Position numbers and translations under genes: made by a program. A stretch of DNA of 64,000 nt from assembly GCA_022478985.1 (NCBI GenBank), contig JAKSZP010012227.1, positions 20,170-84,169 of the forward strand, read 5' to 3'. The notes under the pieces are model-generated. The model ran no database searches. It saw nothing but the letters and a program-made list of their open reading frames with translations, and was not told where the DNA came from. Positions 21,424 to 34,270 of this stretch are shown one piece after another. The number at the start of each line of letters is the position of its first letter. Position 1 is the first letter of the stretch. Origin of the DNA: Massospora cicadina. Taxonomy: Eukaryota > Entomophthoromycota > Entomophthoromycetes > Entomophthorales > Entomophthoraceae.

Positions 21424-22573
21424 CTAACACGCCTGGAAAAACTCTGGATCTAATGAACTAACTCTATCTATGCTAATGAGGTGCAGTAGGCAGTTGTGTG
21501 GGATTTGACAGGTAATCTTCATGTCAACTACCCTTTGTTCCTCAGTCTTAATGAACATCTCTTCAGAATTATAGAAAGGGATACCTTCCAGAGCGTCCAT
21601 TGAGGGAGGCAACGGTTTTGTATGCCTGCCTGCCGTGGTGTAATGCGGGGATAAAGTGGAGGAGGGATACTCAACTGTGAAAACATAATCCTTTTTATTG
21701 AGCTCATCATTAGACAGAATAAGAGGAACCTCATAGTTAAGCAGGGAGAGATAGCCCTGCTTCAAATTAATAACAACTTCATATATGAGCATAAATTGGG
21801 TTCCAATGAGTAAATCTCAGGTGTTATTGGTCAAAGCCACTGCCAGAACTGACAAGAGAAGCTTCCCAAACTGTATGGGCTAGAGAAGAGTAAGTTCTAA
21901 TGGAGCGGGTGTTGTTTGGGCCTGCAGTTCCAAACTCATGAATGTAGTCCAGGTCAGGGGCCAGCTTAATTTTCTTAATGAGCTTAGTTGACACAACCTT
22001 CACCAGGACCCAGTGTCAAGGATATCTTTAACCTGCACTCAATTTATGACGACCTCCACTTTAGTTAAAGTACCACCCAAGGTGGGGGAAAGAGCGAGGA
22101 CCTCTTTTAGATGGAAAGTGGAGGCTAGTCGCTTGGCAGTTTCAGGGTATTTTTCTTGGATAGTCTGCAGGGTATTAACACAATAGTAGATCGGAGAAAT
22201 GTGACAATGAGCTGGTCCACATCACTGGCAGTGTCAATAATCTTGAGACCCCTTATCACTTGCCAAGATAAGTTTGACGAGGGATCTTTTCCCATTTTAC
22301 TCTCTACAGGTTCAATCAATCAGGTACCTCCACTTCACCTGGGGCTCCTAAAACAAAATGACCAACATCTTCATCACCCCCTTTAGACTCGTCGTCAGAG
22401 GGGTTATCAATGCAGGATAGAAAGCCCATAGAAAGTGGGGTAGGTTCAGGACTTCCCTTATGGGATGATAAGTCCAGGGGTTGCTCCTCCACCTTATTAA
22501 CTTTTGGGGGAGGCGTTGGAATTGTCACAGCTCGAGTTTCAACCTTCAAAGCAGGAGATTTGTGATGCCTCAT
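21424..22573 (-). pseudogene. Ty3-D protease and flanking linker
   Basis: Minus strand. A Pro/Lys-rich spacer (22,573-22,316) and a further piece (22,319-22,125) precede the retropepsin-like motif DILDTGSW, with D-T-G encoded at 22,017-22,009. Downstream, 21,792-21,424 is a 122-codon open stretch including AGRHTKPLPPSMDALEGIPF, a spacer of the kind found between protease and reverse transcriptase in fungal Ty3 elements. The catalytic Asp is retained, but frames are broken around it. Confidence 0.75.
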
Positions 22574-23749
22574 GGAGACAGGTTTCAGACTAGAATTAGC
22601 TGAATGAGAAGTTGAAGGGGATAGAGGCGTGGAGGTGGATGCTTTAACTTCAAAAGCTTTGGGTTGTTCAGTGGCTGGGTGCTTCTGTGAAATAGGAGAT
22701 CAGCCTTTGTGACCTGGTCATCTAACCCATTGTTTGTGGGAGTGATTGGGACCCTAGAAAAAGGGGTTTAGACTGAAGAGCAGGCTTTGAAACCACTTGG
22801 GATGACCGCTCTGAAGAAGACGATGGGCAAGGCAAAGGTATGACTGACTTCACCAACTGAGTGTTTTGACTGAAGACGAAGGGGAGCCCTGCCCCATCAC
22901 AGTCATTACCATCTGACTATCTTTATAAGAAGAGGAATTATTTTGTAATAGCAACTCCGCAGAAACAGGTTTTCAGAGGGAAACATCCATAGTAGAGGCT
23001 AATTTGTTTGGCGTAGATGTTTGGGAAAAAATCTTTGTGTAGGGTCAGGCTCATAGATATCTGAAATCGGTAACAAAGCCTCCTTGATATAGTACAGATT
23101 TGAAGGTGCGCTTTACAAAAGAGAGATGCATCGCCAAGGAGGGATGAGATGCCAAGCCAGCCAAGATAGGTGCAATTGCATCATTGAGAGGGAGCATTTG
23201 GGAAAGCAACAACGGTTGAGCTTTATTATAGAAGCGCTCAACAAATTAGGTAATTGATTCTCCCTCTTGTAAAATAAGGCCCATAGAGTCATGTTTTTGT
23301 CACTGCAAACTTTGTTAGAACCAAATTCGTCTAGCAGCGCTTGCTTAACCTCTGTCCAAGTACTGAGGTTGACCATGGTGGGGACCATTCTTTCTTGAGC
23401 TATTTGATTTAAGCAACGATATATGTACTAATTTTATGCCGGTCAGTTTCTCCTTCCATCGCAGATTCATAAATATAAAGGAAGGAGACAATACTATCCT
23501 CACCAGGCATGAACTTTTTCGCAGAGGGAATTTTCTTATAACAGGACATTGTAGTGAGTGCTGCTGAAGCCGTTTAAGGTGATTCAAAGCATTAGCTAGC
23601 TTGATTTTAATGGAGGCTAGCTGAGGTTTTTCACCATCGTTTTTTTGTGGTTTTTGTGGTGTACAGGCCCACCTGTAGTGAGCACCACTTGCTGCATTTG
23701 GCTTAAAAAAGGCTATCTGGTGCTTTCTGCCTTGAATTCTACAATTCAA
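22574..23749 (-). pseudogene. Ty3-D gag remnant
   Basis: Minus strand, first coding region after the right LTR. At 23,388-23,113 a 91-codon stretch contains TWTEVKQALLDEFGSNKVCSDKN, resembling the retrotransposon Gag capsid-like pattern (W..VK..L...F). Upstream (23,749-23,400) lies a basic N-terminal region in more than one frame. The stretch 23,100-22,574 is Ser/Thr-rich with stops. No CCHC knuckle was found. It would form the particle shell. Confidence 0.6.
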
Positions 23750-23771
23750 TTCAGGGGCTTTTTCGTACCAC

Positions 23772-26365
23772 TGATAGGAAAATAATAGAAAGCTAATAAA
23801 TACTAAGAGTTTAAATTTATAGTTTTTATTAGGCGCTGCATGGGGGTAAAAGAGAGTATATCCTTATTAAAATAACAAAACTATTTAAAACAACGAGGCT
23901 CGATGTTTGAATAGCTTAGGAATTTCTGAATTAAGTAATATGAGATTTTAGCCTATTGAAGCTCATCAAACTCACTTCACTATGGCTGAACAACTGATGG
24001 GGAGTTAATTTTTGGTAATACGTACCCATGGGGTAACAATTTAATAAATTTCAGAAAATCCCCTTTAGCGAAATTTTATTGCACCCTGGGAGACCCCCAC
24101 GAAGTCTATAAAAGGGGATTGTCCCCACTTTGGTACTGGCTTTATACTAGTCATGACTGGGGGATAACCCTTCAATGGACTGCCAGGTTTACCCGCGGAA
24201 TTTGGGAAATTTGACTTCCAGACTAAGCACTATTTGCCCAGTTATTTATCTTAATAGTGCCCCAATTCGCAGGGTCCCAATAAAAATTGTCCAGGATCTT
24301 TTGGCCTACAAGATAGCCAATTAAATTTATATATCTCATTATTATTCTTTCCACTCAGTGTAACTTTCCAAGCAAAAATATATAAAAAAAGTAAAACTTA
24401 ATCGCCTGCTGTAGTTTTGCTATGATGTCATCAGATTCCCCACTGACTGCTCCAGTGTGGGGCAGCAGCGAAACTCCCCCCACCATTTTCCGTCCAACAG
24501 GAAAATGCGCTTGGACTGGCTCTCCCAGTCATATCAAATCCCTGGGACAATTTTATTCCTCCCAAGGATCTTGACGCCCACCTTGCTCAAACTTAAGCGG
24601 TGCCCTGTTGCCCCCTAGTGCTCCCCCAGAGCAACATGCATTTTGGCCTTAGGGTCAAATATGGGAAACTTTAGCCATACAATGACCAAGCCATTATCGA
24701 AATGGCTCAGGTGGTGATGCGTCCCACCTGCTTTATTGACTTCCGCCCCTATAAGGGATATTTTGATCTCAGCTTCACCTGTGAAGCTGATGCCACCACT
24801 TCGGTGACTGTGCCCCTGGTCTTCCAGGATACTCCTCTCCCAACAACTTAGACCTAGCTCCCAGTGGACACCACTTTGGTGGTTCAGTTTTCTGGTTTGC
24901 CCACCCACCTTCCCCTGAGGTGCTCCACCAGGAGCTGATGGAAGGTTTGGCAGCCTATGGCTCCAGCCCCATCTTGCAATTTGTAGTCCCAAATGGGGCC
25001 ACACACCTCACTGGGCCTTAGGCGCATGCCACAATCAGCCCTAAAAAAACAAAATTGCCCCATCAATTCCCCCTCATGCCACTATCCCTTCTGCCCCTGG
25101 CCATATGTTCTGGGCCTTCATCAAGGGCAGATGTACAATCTGTCCATCCAGTTTTGAGTTGGACCACTCAAAACACAAGTGCCCATCCCTAGCTGCTTCC
25201 AATGGTGCTGATTATTTATTTGATGGCTACTAGTCCGCTGCCCACCCTGTGCCAGTTCTGGCATGAGGCACAATCCTACCTCCCCCTCCCCCAAAGCCTG
25301 TTGCTGCAGCTGCACCTGCAGCAACCAATCAGCCTCCACCTCGCCCCAGTGCCACAAATGATTCTTCCAATCAAGCACAGGATTGGACCCCAGTTTGATC
25401 CCATGCATCCTCCAACAAATTAACCAATCCTCAACCATATGCTGATTCCCCATTTCAATTTAACCAGAACCCATGGGAGTTCTTGGATGAAATTGATGAT
25501 TAGGTAATATCATTGAAGAAACATCTCAGCAAATCGACTGGTTCTGTAATGCAATATGGGATGCAGAATTCCCCCTCATTTATATTCCCCACAGCCAAAT
25601 GCCAAATCATTCTACAGTGACAACCAGCTTGCAGTAAATCAGCCACCACACCAGATTGCCGCCCCCTCTGCAAAGCCACCGCCAAATCAGTGGCGATGCT
25701 CACATGAGGAATTCCACCTCCTGTTATTTCCGAAAATTTTACTCCCAAAAGTAAGATTAATATGAAACAATTACACAAAAATTTCTATAACTCTATCCAG
25801 AACGTGGTAACAGTAGCACAGAATCTGAAAGCTAGGATTACCTGAACCAATATTGCCATGTTTGTTAAACTACCAGATGCCCACATTAAATCAAAAAAGC
25901 TTTAGCTGAATATATCACTGCCATTTTTATAGTTGGCAATTTCTCAAAAGTACTAATCATCAAAGATATTGAACCACATACCATCAATGCCCGGACGCCC
26001 TTACTATCCACCTTGACATGTACCCTACTCTGGAATGAGGAAGCTGCTGCTGAAGACGAGCCCCCTGAGCCCCCCTCCCCTTCTGCCATGGAGGGATAAG
26101 TGGTCTCCACTGCTCACCTGGTTGGTTGTTTCATTTGGTGTATTTCATTCAATCTGCTCATTTGGGCGTTTTGTTTAATTTAATTAGTTACGTTAATTTA
26201 GCTTTAGTTTTAGTTTGGTAATGTCTGTCCCCTGATCAGCTTACCTCGTTTAAATAAAATAATCTCATTATTATTGGGGAATTGTAAATATCTGAAATTT
26301 CCCTTTTTCAGAAGATTGTGCACGAAACATCCTTATCTTGGAGCCTGGAGGGTAAATGTCTGACA
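23772..26365 (-). repeat. 5' LTR of Ty3-D, split by HL1
   Basis: LTR-D sequence at 23,772-24,346 and 26,276-26,365. Once HL1 and one copy of its 14-bp duplication are removed it is about 665 bp, matching the left copy (669 bp). Starts TGTCAGACATTT on the minus strand at 26,365. Confidence 0.92.
24347..26261 (+). mobile_element. HL1: full-length ORF1-only half-LINE
   Basis: 1,915-bp insert in the 5' LTR of Ty3-D, flanked by the 14-bp duplication ATCTCATTATTATT (24,333-24,346 and 26,262-26,275). The plus strand carries a broken ORF1: CFIDFRPYKGYFDLSF near 24,740, an RNA-binding-like segment LVVQFSGLPTHLP near 24,870, then a CCHC knuckle at 25,141-25,182 in which the second Cys is now Ser. An acidic, Pro-rich tail (about 26,050-26,098) precedes a stop. 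There is no endonuclease or reverse transcriptase. The 3' end is TTACCTCGTTTAAATAAAAT, shared by other copies. Long duplication plus AT-rich tail imply target-primed retroposition in trans. Confidence 0.88.
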
Positions 26366-28165
26366 CTTTAAAATGGGGCAGTGGCAAAGCCCCCTAGCAT
26401 CTTCCACCCAGCAGGAAAATGCTTTCAAACTAGGTCAACCAGCCCCCCAATGCCTCAGGCCAATAAGTTCCCCCAAGGATCTCTCCCTCCACCTTTCACG
26501 TTCCCAAGCGGTGCCTCATAGCCTCATAGTGCTCCCCCAAAGCAAGATACAATTTGGCCTCCAGGTTGAATATGGCAAATTGTTTCCCTAAAACGAAAAA
26601 AATGATAGAATTATCTCAGGCGCTTAAGCAGCCTGCAGGCTTTATTGACTTCCGCCCCTTCAAGGGTACTTTGATCTCAGCTTCACCTGTGAAGCTGACG
26701 CTGCAATTGCAGCCAACATCCCCCTGATATTCCAGAGAACTCCCATCCCATCCACTCGCACCTGGTTGCCTGATGACATTACTCTTTTAGTTCAATTTGC
26801 AGGCCTCCACACCCACCTCCCCCTGATACTTTATATTATAGATAATAGCTGGGTTGTCAGAATATGGCGCTGACCCCAATATACAATTTGTGGTTCCTAA
26901 AGGGAGACAACCGACTTTTGGGCCCTTTTACCTTTGCAACTGTACACCACAATCAACTAATATTTCCATTTTGATTCCTCTTTGCACCATTGTCCTCTCT
27001 GCCCCAACCACCCTTTCTGGGCCAGAGTAGACAAAGGGCACACGATCTGCCCCATTTGTTCTGACATGGACCACTCAAAGCAGCGCTTCCCCACCATAGC
27101 TCAAGATGGAGCCCCCACGCTTGACTCCCCATGATGCTCCCATTAACAATCCAAAACTTTTTTGAATGGGGCACAATCCTCCCTCCCCTCCACCCAAAAT
27201 AGTAGATGCAACTGCCACTAATTCAGCCAATAAGGAACCTATATGTTGAACTCCCATTACCACTTCAACTAATCAGGAGCCAGCATGGACCTCAGTAAAT
27301 TCAAAAAAAAACTCAAACCACCCACCCACCCATATGCTGATCAACCTATCATTTTCAACGAAAAATCCTGGTATTATCAGGAGGAAGTTGATGATTTGGG
27401 AAATCCTATCCCCAAATCAGTCAGGGCCCCTTGCCTCAAAATGTACCTAAACGCAGAATATGCAGCTCAATATTTAACTCAGCACTATGCTCTATGCTCT
27501 GATGCCAATGAATTCTGAAGTGACAACCAACTCATTAAAGAGGCTGTTGCCTCCCCTGATTGTCGCCCCCTCCAAAAGGCCATAGTGAAATCAGTTGCAG
27601 TCTTTGACAAGGGGATACCCATCCCTGTCCTTCCCCCATGCAACAAGTTCATAAAAAAGAAATTCCTCTGATTCTATTAAGTTGCCAACAAAGCAATACA
27701 AAAAGTTACAAAGGTTGGAAAATTTGTATCAAGACCCACATCAACAGTAACAACATCGCCACCTTCACCACTCTTCCCAAAGTTTTCCTCAAGGCTGAGA
27801 AGCCCTCTCCAAATATATCACCACCCTCCTCACAGCAAAATTTGAGCTGCAAACCCCACTCTGCTACCTTGACCTTTTTTTGAGGATGCAACAACATCCG
27901 TTCTCACAGCACTTACCCATACACTGTCCAACTCAGAGGAGGAAGATGAGCCTCCTAATCCCCATTCATCCCCCACCATGGTCGCATAGCAGTTTACCAC
28001 CACTGACCTGTTTGGATCATTTTAGTTTCTTATTTTTTGATTTAGTTTGAGTGATATGCTCTTCTCTTTCTGTTTGCTCAACTTTTAGTTTAGTATAAGT
28101 TTTGCTCCTCTGAGCTCAGTATTGTACATCCCTGGGTTGGCTTGCCTCGGTTAAATAAGAAATAA
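26366..28165 (+). mobile_element. HL2: ORF1-only half-LINE
   Basis: Begins at or just after the outer end of the Ty3-D LTR and ends TTGCCTCGGTTAAATAAGAAATAA near 28,165. Same layout as HL1: IDFRPFKGTLISASPVKLTL-like frame near 26,640, knuckle at 27,048-27,089 (CPICSDMDHSKQR, last Cys changed to Phe), and a Glu-rich tail EEEDEPPNPHSSPTMVA near 27,930-27,985 before the stop. About 1.8 kb, with no reverse transcriptase. A clean target duplication was not found. Confidence 0.8.
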
Positions 28166-28508
28166 GTGAAGGATCTAAAACTTTTCAGTGACTTTTATCT
28201 TTTTATTATAAACTGCCCCATCCATACGCTGGCTAGAGGTTTGTATGTTGAGAGGATTATCAAATTATGCAGAGAAATCACCCAACTCTCCATTAAAATG
28301 GAAGATTTTACTTTAGGTGAGATCTTATATACTGCTACCCCTTTTCCCAAAATTTTCCCATTCCCAAATCATTGAGATCTCTGTTTACACATTTTTCATA
28401 ATACTATTCCAGATTTTACTATAAATTTTAGTTTCAGTGAGGGAATAATATATGATCACATTATCCAGCTTTATGCGGGAATCCAGCAAGTTTTAGGCTC
28501 ACTGGTGC
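28166..28508. other. Unassigned stretch between HL2 and LTR-D
   Basis: About 340 bp. The right end, read on the minus strand (TGGATTCCCGCATAAAGC near 28,470), weakly resembles the Ty3-D leader. A plus-strand open stretch at 28,166-28,375 has no recognisable motif. Confidence 0.35.
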
Positions 28509-30468
28509 TGATAACACCAAATTTCAATATAAAACACTTGAAACTTAAATAAATTAATTTTTTGAATAAAAGTAAAGTTTGGGTTTTTAAAGCTTTTTAT
28601 TGGGCGCGGGATAAGAAAAAGTGAGTCTTCTCAATACTACCTCTCAGTATTAAACTATATCAAGTATTGAGGGTTGAAGAATTTCAATGCTAATGTTTGG
28701 AATAAATTAGTAACGCCCAAATTATTTATTTAACTGAGGCAAGACGACTAGGGGATGGACATTACTGATGCTCAAATGAGATAAAACTTTAAATAAAATA
28801 AAATAAAGTTGAAATGAGACAGATGGATCCGCTCAAACCAATGCAAAATTCAAACAAAACACACTAACCAAGTCAAAAGTGGAAACCACTATACATCTAT
28901 GTCGGTGGGTGAAGGGGGATTGGGAGGCTCTTCTTCCTATCTGTTGTGGACATGTAGTGGCACAAAGCTGATAGCATTGGTGTGGGCGCATCATGGAAAT
29001 GGGGGTCAAGATAACAAATGGGTGCTTGCAACTCAATGTGTGCAATGAGGAGAATGGAAATATAGTCTGTAAGTACTTTTTCATCCTCAAGGCGTACTTT
29101 AGGTAGGGTGGCAATGGGTGTAGGTTGTTTCAGGTAATGCGGGTTTTTGGGCTAAACTTTGCAACTGCTGCAACTTTTTTAACTGCTGAATTTGCCAACT
29201 GATAGTATTGGAGAAGGCCTTTTTTATTTTGGAAGCATGGTACTAGGTAGGTTAGGAGGTGGCAGGCCCATAGCCAGTAATGCAACTTATTTTGCAATGG
29301 CTTTATGCATTGGGTGACATTTGTGGAAGGCAACTGCCTCTTCAACTAGTTGGAGGTCACTTTTGAATGGGGTGGCATCAGGGCGAGGCACATAATGGCG
29401 CTTTGGACATTGGCCGCATAATCAGTATTGAGGTACATTTTGAATGGAGGGGGCCCAGCCCATTCAGATTCAGGGACAAGCTCGCCTGATTCTTCAACCT
29501 CAACCAAATAATCCCATAGATTTTGGTTAAATTTTTTGGGTTAAAGTGAGTTATATGTTGTACTTGGCTGGGATGATGGTTTAGAACTTACTTCAGTCCA
29601 TTATGGCTCCTGATTGGTGGGCTCAGGAGAAGAGGTTCATTTTGGTAATCTTTGGTTGATCATTTCAGTGGTTGCTGTGGCTACCACTTTGGGAGGAGGG
29701 GGAGGGATAGTGCCACTTTTTTAAAATATTATTGGATTGGATATGGATTCATCGTGCAAAGAGTTGGGTGTGGATGCTACAGCTTGTGAGATACAGGTGC
29801 AGCGCCGTTTTGAATGGTCCAGTAAAAAACAGGTAGGGAAAATGGTGCGCCCTCCATCCGCTCAAGCTCAAAAAGGATGGTCTGGGACAGAGGGGATAAT
29901 GGTGCGAGGGGGATTGAGATGGTAATTTTTGTTGAAACTGGACCTTAGTAACGTCCAAATTAGGGAATATGAAAATTCAACCTTATAGAGCTTAGGAAAT
30001 TCGATTCACTTTGGTGAAATGACTGATGGAAGGTTATTTTTAGGCAGAATGTACCCATGGGGTAACAATTTGATATTTTAATTAATTACTGTTAGATAAA
30101 ATAATTTCACTTAGAGGACCCCCGCCAAGCCTACAAAAGGGTTGGTCCCTGCTTAGGTGTTTGTATAGAACTAGACGTGGCTGAGGGAGAACCCTCTAAT
30201 GAATATTCAGATTCTTCTTCATTATAGGATCAATCTGACTACCTGATCTCATGCTAATTGCCCATGTGGTATTTGTAAAAGTGTAAACTAAATCGCGGGG
30301 TTCCACTGAGAATTGAACTGGGTCTTTTGACCAATATTGTTTTTATTTATACTCAAAGTATTATTATTATGAGATAGGACTTGTAATTAACCAATAGTAT
30401 TTGGTAAATTGGGACTATAATTACTCTAGACATTCTTTTGCCAAAGTTGAGACAGCAATTGTCTGACA
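28509..30468 (-). repeat. LTR-D copy left of Ty3-E, split by HL3
   Basis: LTR-D family sequence at 28,509-28,724 and 29,963-30,468, about 720 bp without HL3. Plus-strand blocks TACCCATGGGGTAAC and GACCCCCGCCAAGCCTA match the Ty3-D LTRs, as does the terminal TGTCTGACA. Its orientation equals that of the Ty3-D LTRs although the adjacent Ty3-E pol runs the other way. Confidence 0.85.
28725..29944 (-). mobile_element. HL3: 5'-truncated half-LINE
   Basis: 1,220-bp minus-strand insert in an LTR-D copy, flanked by an 18-bp duplication TTAGTAACGYCCAAATTA (28,707-28,724 and 29,945-29,962, one mismatch). The 3' end (minus) is TTGCCTCAGTTAAATAAA, the family terminus. The CCHC region lies at 29,840-29,799 with its first Cys changed to Phe and the other three ligands intact. 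The N-terminal half of ORF1 is missing, the 5' truncation typical of LINE-type retroposition. Confidence 0.87.
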
Positions 30469-30539
30469 ATCCCTACTAGGGTATCAGATTCCATTAATAT
30501 CAAACTCTCCGTCAAAAGCAAAGGAGCCCCAAAAAACAG

Positions 30540-32430
30540 ACATGCCTTCTTGAATACCCATCCTCCATTTGCAAGGTTAAATATCAAGTCTTAGGGGAGA
30601 ATTAAGTTACCCCAGAGGCTGTGGATGCCAAAAAAGGGAATCCTTCTGTATACTCCTTATCCTATCACAATACCCTCTGGCTCAAAAGTTATTGTGGATA
30701 CAGGGATTCAGATTCTCACCCCTCCTGACCAATTTTGGAGCTTAGTGAAAACCCAAACCATTCCATTAAGGAAGCATTGACCTGCATGAGATTTTGGATC
30801 CTGCCTACGGGAAATATATCTCTATTCTATTAGGGAACTTAACATCTGAAACCCTCCAAGTCCCTCGGCATACCCCTATTGCCTATAGAAAAATATGTCC
30901 CTTTAGGAATATTGCCAATGTGAGTTGTTTCGGATTATTGAAAGATTTAGGATTTGATCCCCCACCTACCATAGATCTGATTGAGAGTAGAATTGGGGAC
31001 AATCTCACCCCTATCAAATGCCAGAATGTTAAAAACCTCCTGGAGGAGTATGGAGATATTTTCTCCTCAGGACCAATTGACTATGAGAATATTTCTGAGG
31101 TAATTTACCAAAGCGAGATAAAGGATCACCCTCCAAACAAATCTTGACCCTACCAAAAATTTAAAGTGGAGGAGGCTCAAGTGGCCTTAGAGTTTCAGCA
31201 AATGTTGAAGACTGGTTTACTAGTGCCTTTTAAAAGCCCATGGGCTTCCTCACTATTTATAAATCAGAGGAAGGATGATGGTCATCAGGTTGTTATGGAT
31301 TATCACTACTCTCAATTCTATCACTCACAATGACAGATATCCCTTGCTGCATATAGATAACTCCTTATGCATAATGTTGGGGTCCCACTATTTCTCAGCT
31401 ATGGATCTTGCCAGTGGGCATTGGCAAATAGATCTGTCCACATAAGATCGTGAAAAAGGCGTACTTATCACAAATGAAGGATTATTCAAGGCCACTCAAA
31501 CTGCCACAAGGGTTGTAACGCCCCTGCTACCTTCCACCGCCCTGGAAGGACTATTAGATATAAAACGCTCCTGCATAATAGTTTATCAATAACATTACCA
31601 TTTTTTCAAGAACTTTTACCAAACATCTAGATCGCCTCAGGTAAGCCTTTCAGCGTTTATGGCAATTGTCATTAAACTAAAGCTATCAAAATGCTCTTTC
31701 TTTCAGAGTGAGATGGATTTTTGGGTCTTAAGGTCAGTAAAGCTGAAATATCCCTGATGGATGACAAGGTCTCAGTCATTGCTAAGATGACCCCCCTAAA
31801 TCTCTATGAGATGTACAATTTTCCTAGGGATGGTAGGGTATTATCGCCAATTTATCCTCTACTTTACGGATACCTACAAGCCCCTGGTGTATCTACTGAA
31901 GAAATGGATACCCTTCTAATGAAAAGAAGAGTAACATCAGGCTTTTGATCTGCTACGCGTCTCTCTCTCACTCTCCAATACTTATTCACCCAAATTTTTG
32001 ATGAACCTTTCTCCTGTTCACTGATGCTAACAATATTACCAACGGAGCTATACTATCTCAACATGATAAAAACCTAGTGAACCAACCATTGCCTACTAAA
32101 GCAAGACCTTATCTAATACTAAACTCAATTATACCATTACATAACGTGAATTCTTGGCGGTCCTACTGGTTATTAAGAATTTCTGACCTTATTTGTATGG
32201 GAAAATTTCACCATCATCACCAATCATGCTTCCTTATGATGGCTACAGCAAATTAAGAACTCTGAAGGGAGATTAGTCCAATGGTTTTAAAACTACAAAC
32301 TATGACTTTTCTATTATCCACAAATTTGGGCCTATTCAAAAAAATGTGGATTGCCTATCTTGACTTCCCATATTAACAATAGCGGACCCTGAAGAGGATT
32401 GGCTCTACAATTTCATAACCCAACCACATT
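30540..32430 (+). pseudogene. Ty3-E reverse transcriptase and RNase H
   Basis: Plus-strand, heavily broken. The stretch 30,794-31,147 holds the linker (CQNVKNLLEEYGDIFSSGPI) that precedes Ty3 reverse transcriptases. Next comes the fingers region near 31,200-31,310 (PWASSLFINQRKDDGHQVVM then DYH). The catalytic region near 31,580 reads N-N in place of the two Asp. RNase H traces include REFLAVLLVIKNF and the closing NVDCLS. Gag and protease are absent; the fragment starts about 70 bp after an LTR-D end, and a GGGTATCAGATTCC stretch at 30,479-30,492 resembles an initiator-tRNA primer site. Confidence 0.78.
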
Positions 32431-33560
32431 TATGGAAAGATTAATCCATGACCCTTCAAAAGGAACTAGAAAAAAGATTGGCAAATCTCCAAGTCAAAAA
32501 TGACCAATTGTCTAAACTTATTTCTAAAAATGGGTGCCTTATGTAAGACCTCCATCTCAAACTGACATCATATTAAAGGGACATTGGCAAGTCAGCCATG
32601 GACAATTTGAAAAACCTACCAGTGGCTTAAAACTCAATGTTGTTGGAAGGAATGCTTGTTTCAATTCAGGATGTATTAGAGTCATGCCTAATATGTAAAA
32701 GACAAGTGGACCTAAACCCTGATAACAACATCCAGTGGTTTCACCTTATGAACTATTCCACACTAATAGCTTTGATGTTGTAAGACCTCTTCCTAGAGCC
32801 TCTAATGGACATTGGTTCCTCTTACTATCTGTGGAACATCTAACTAAGTGGATCAAAGCCATATTGCTAACCTCAATTTTGTCAAAGGCTACCACCACAT
32901 TTTTCTATAACTGGATTATCACCCACCATGAGTGCCCTAATATCATTCTTCTTAAGGATGGGCAAAATTTCCGTCTGATGCTGATGAAAGATTTAGCTGG
33001 CCTCATGGGAACCACCCAGGAATTCACCACCCCCTACCATCCTGCAATCAATGTAATATTAGAGTGGGTAAATGGTACTCTAACTGTAACGCTCCGGAAA
33101 AATGGCTATGATGGACCCCCTTCACTAGCCCCAATGTTTGCCTAGTGCACTACTGGCCTATAAGATTAGTTACCATAGAATAATTAAGATGCTGCCATTT
33201 CAAGCGTTGTATGGAAAAAATCCCCATTTGCCTTCTAAAGTAAAGGCTATGCTTGACCAAGCTTCCCCTGAAGCCCCTGAAGTCACTATGAAGAGTATTG
33301 CAAATGAAATTATCAGACTTCATGCCCTGGCTTCCAGAAACCTGTCCTCTATAACCAGTAGAGAAAAAGCTCAATTCAATGATAAGCATGACCCTCTATA
33401 CACCTTCCAACTGGGTGACATAGTCCTATTCTACCATCACCGGCCTGGAGGTCATGACAACAAATTGGGCACTAACTGGTCTGGGCCTTATTGAGTTTTA
33501 TATAGATAAGCAATGTGAGAATCCAGCTGATTTGTGCTTGCTTGATGCTATACGCCCGCT
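32431..33560 (+). pseudogene. Ty3-E integrase
   Basis: Plus strand. Zinc-finger remnant near 32,600-32,720 (ESCLICKRQ). Core at 32,735-33,145: FDVVRPLPRASNGHWFLLLS, LTKWIKA, ECPNIILLKDGQNF, TPYHPAINVILEWVNGTL, with the catalytic Glu codon (33,062-33,064) kept. The next frame, 33,138-33,494, carries PFQALYGKNPHLPSKVK and a C-terminal GPY motif. No chromodomain follows; coding fades where LTR-D sequence begins. Confidence 0.83.
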
Positions 33561-34270
33561 TGATTCACATATATTGTTTATAAATAAAAATGAATAAGAA
33601 AACGCTACTAAATTTGAATTTTTTGTGTTTTTATTAGGAGCATGATAAGGGGAAAATGATACTCCTCAACCTCCAATTATCTAGTATTAAAGTAAATTTG
33701 AAGGTTGAGGGATAATTTGGGAATTTGTTTGGAATAGCCTGCATGAGTCCAAATTAGGAAATATGCAGGAATAGCATATCATAACTCAGAACTTGCATCA
33801 GGGCAGCGGAGCAAAGGAAAAGGAATTATTATTGGCTCAAACATACCCATGAGGTAACGTTTTTATAAACTTGAGCCAATCACCGCCTGAGAATTTTCTT
33901 GCACCTTGGGGGACCCCCGCCAAGCCTATAAAGGGGGGGATCCCCACGCATGTGCATTGAAGGACTTCGTTGGGGTCAGGGGAGTGCCTTCCAATGATTC
34001 CCCTGGGGTCCATGGTGTGGTCAGAGAAATACAACTTATTGATTTTACTAATGCCCTTTCAGGCTTCAAACTGGTGGTTCCCCAATTAACGGGGTTCCAC
34101 TGAGAATCAGCCAGGGACTTTTGGTCAATTTCATCAACTTTTGCATTTTTACAATAATTAAATGAACTCTTAACAACATCGGAATATTGAAAATGACTGA
34201 CATTTCCCTTTTTGGCAGAACTCGACCTACAGCATTCTGAATTCTAGTCTGCAATGGTAAATGTCTGACA
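33561..34270 (-). repeat. LTR-D copy right of Ty3-E
   Basis: About 710 bp. Plus-strand blocks ACCCATGAGGTAAC, GACCCCCGCCAAGCCTATAAAGG and GGGGTTCCACTGAGAAT match the other LTR-D copies; it ends GTCTGACA. The left edge is approximate. No target duplication with either its own flanks or the left LTR-D copy. Confidence 0.82.

Larger units (their letters stand above)
17932..26365 (-). mobile_element. Ty3-D: minus-strand Ty3-type retrotransposon
   Basis: LTRs at 17,932-18,600 and 23,772-26,365 (the latter split by HL1) flank 5.17 kb of minus-strand gag, protease, reverse transcriptase, RNase H and integrase. A strong polypurine tract (TTTTTGAGGGGGCAA) precedes the left LTR on the minus strand, and a PBS-like TGGTACGA follows the right LTR. 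No matching 5-bp target duplication is visible (outer right flank CTTTA), consistent with the tandem arrangement suggested at the left end. No chromodomain was seen. All genes are broken. Confidence 0.88.
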
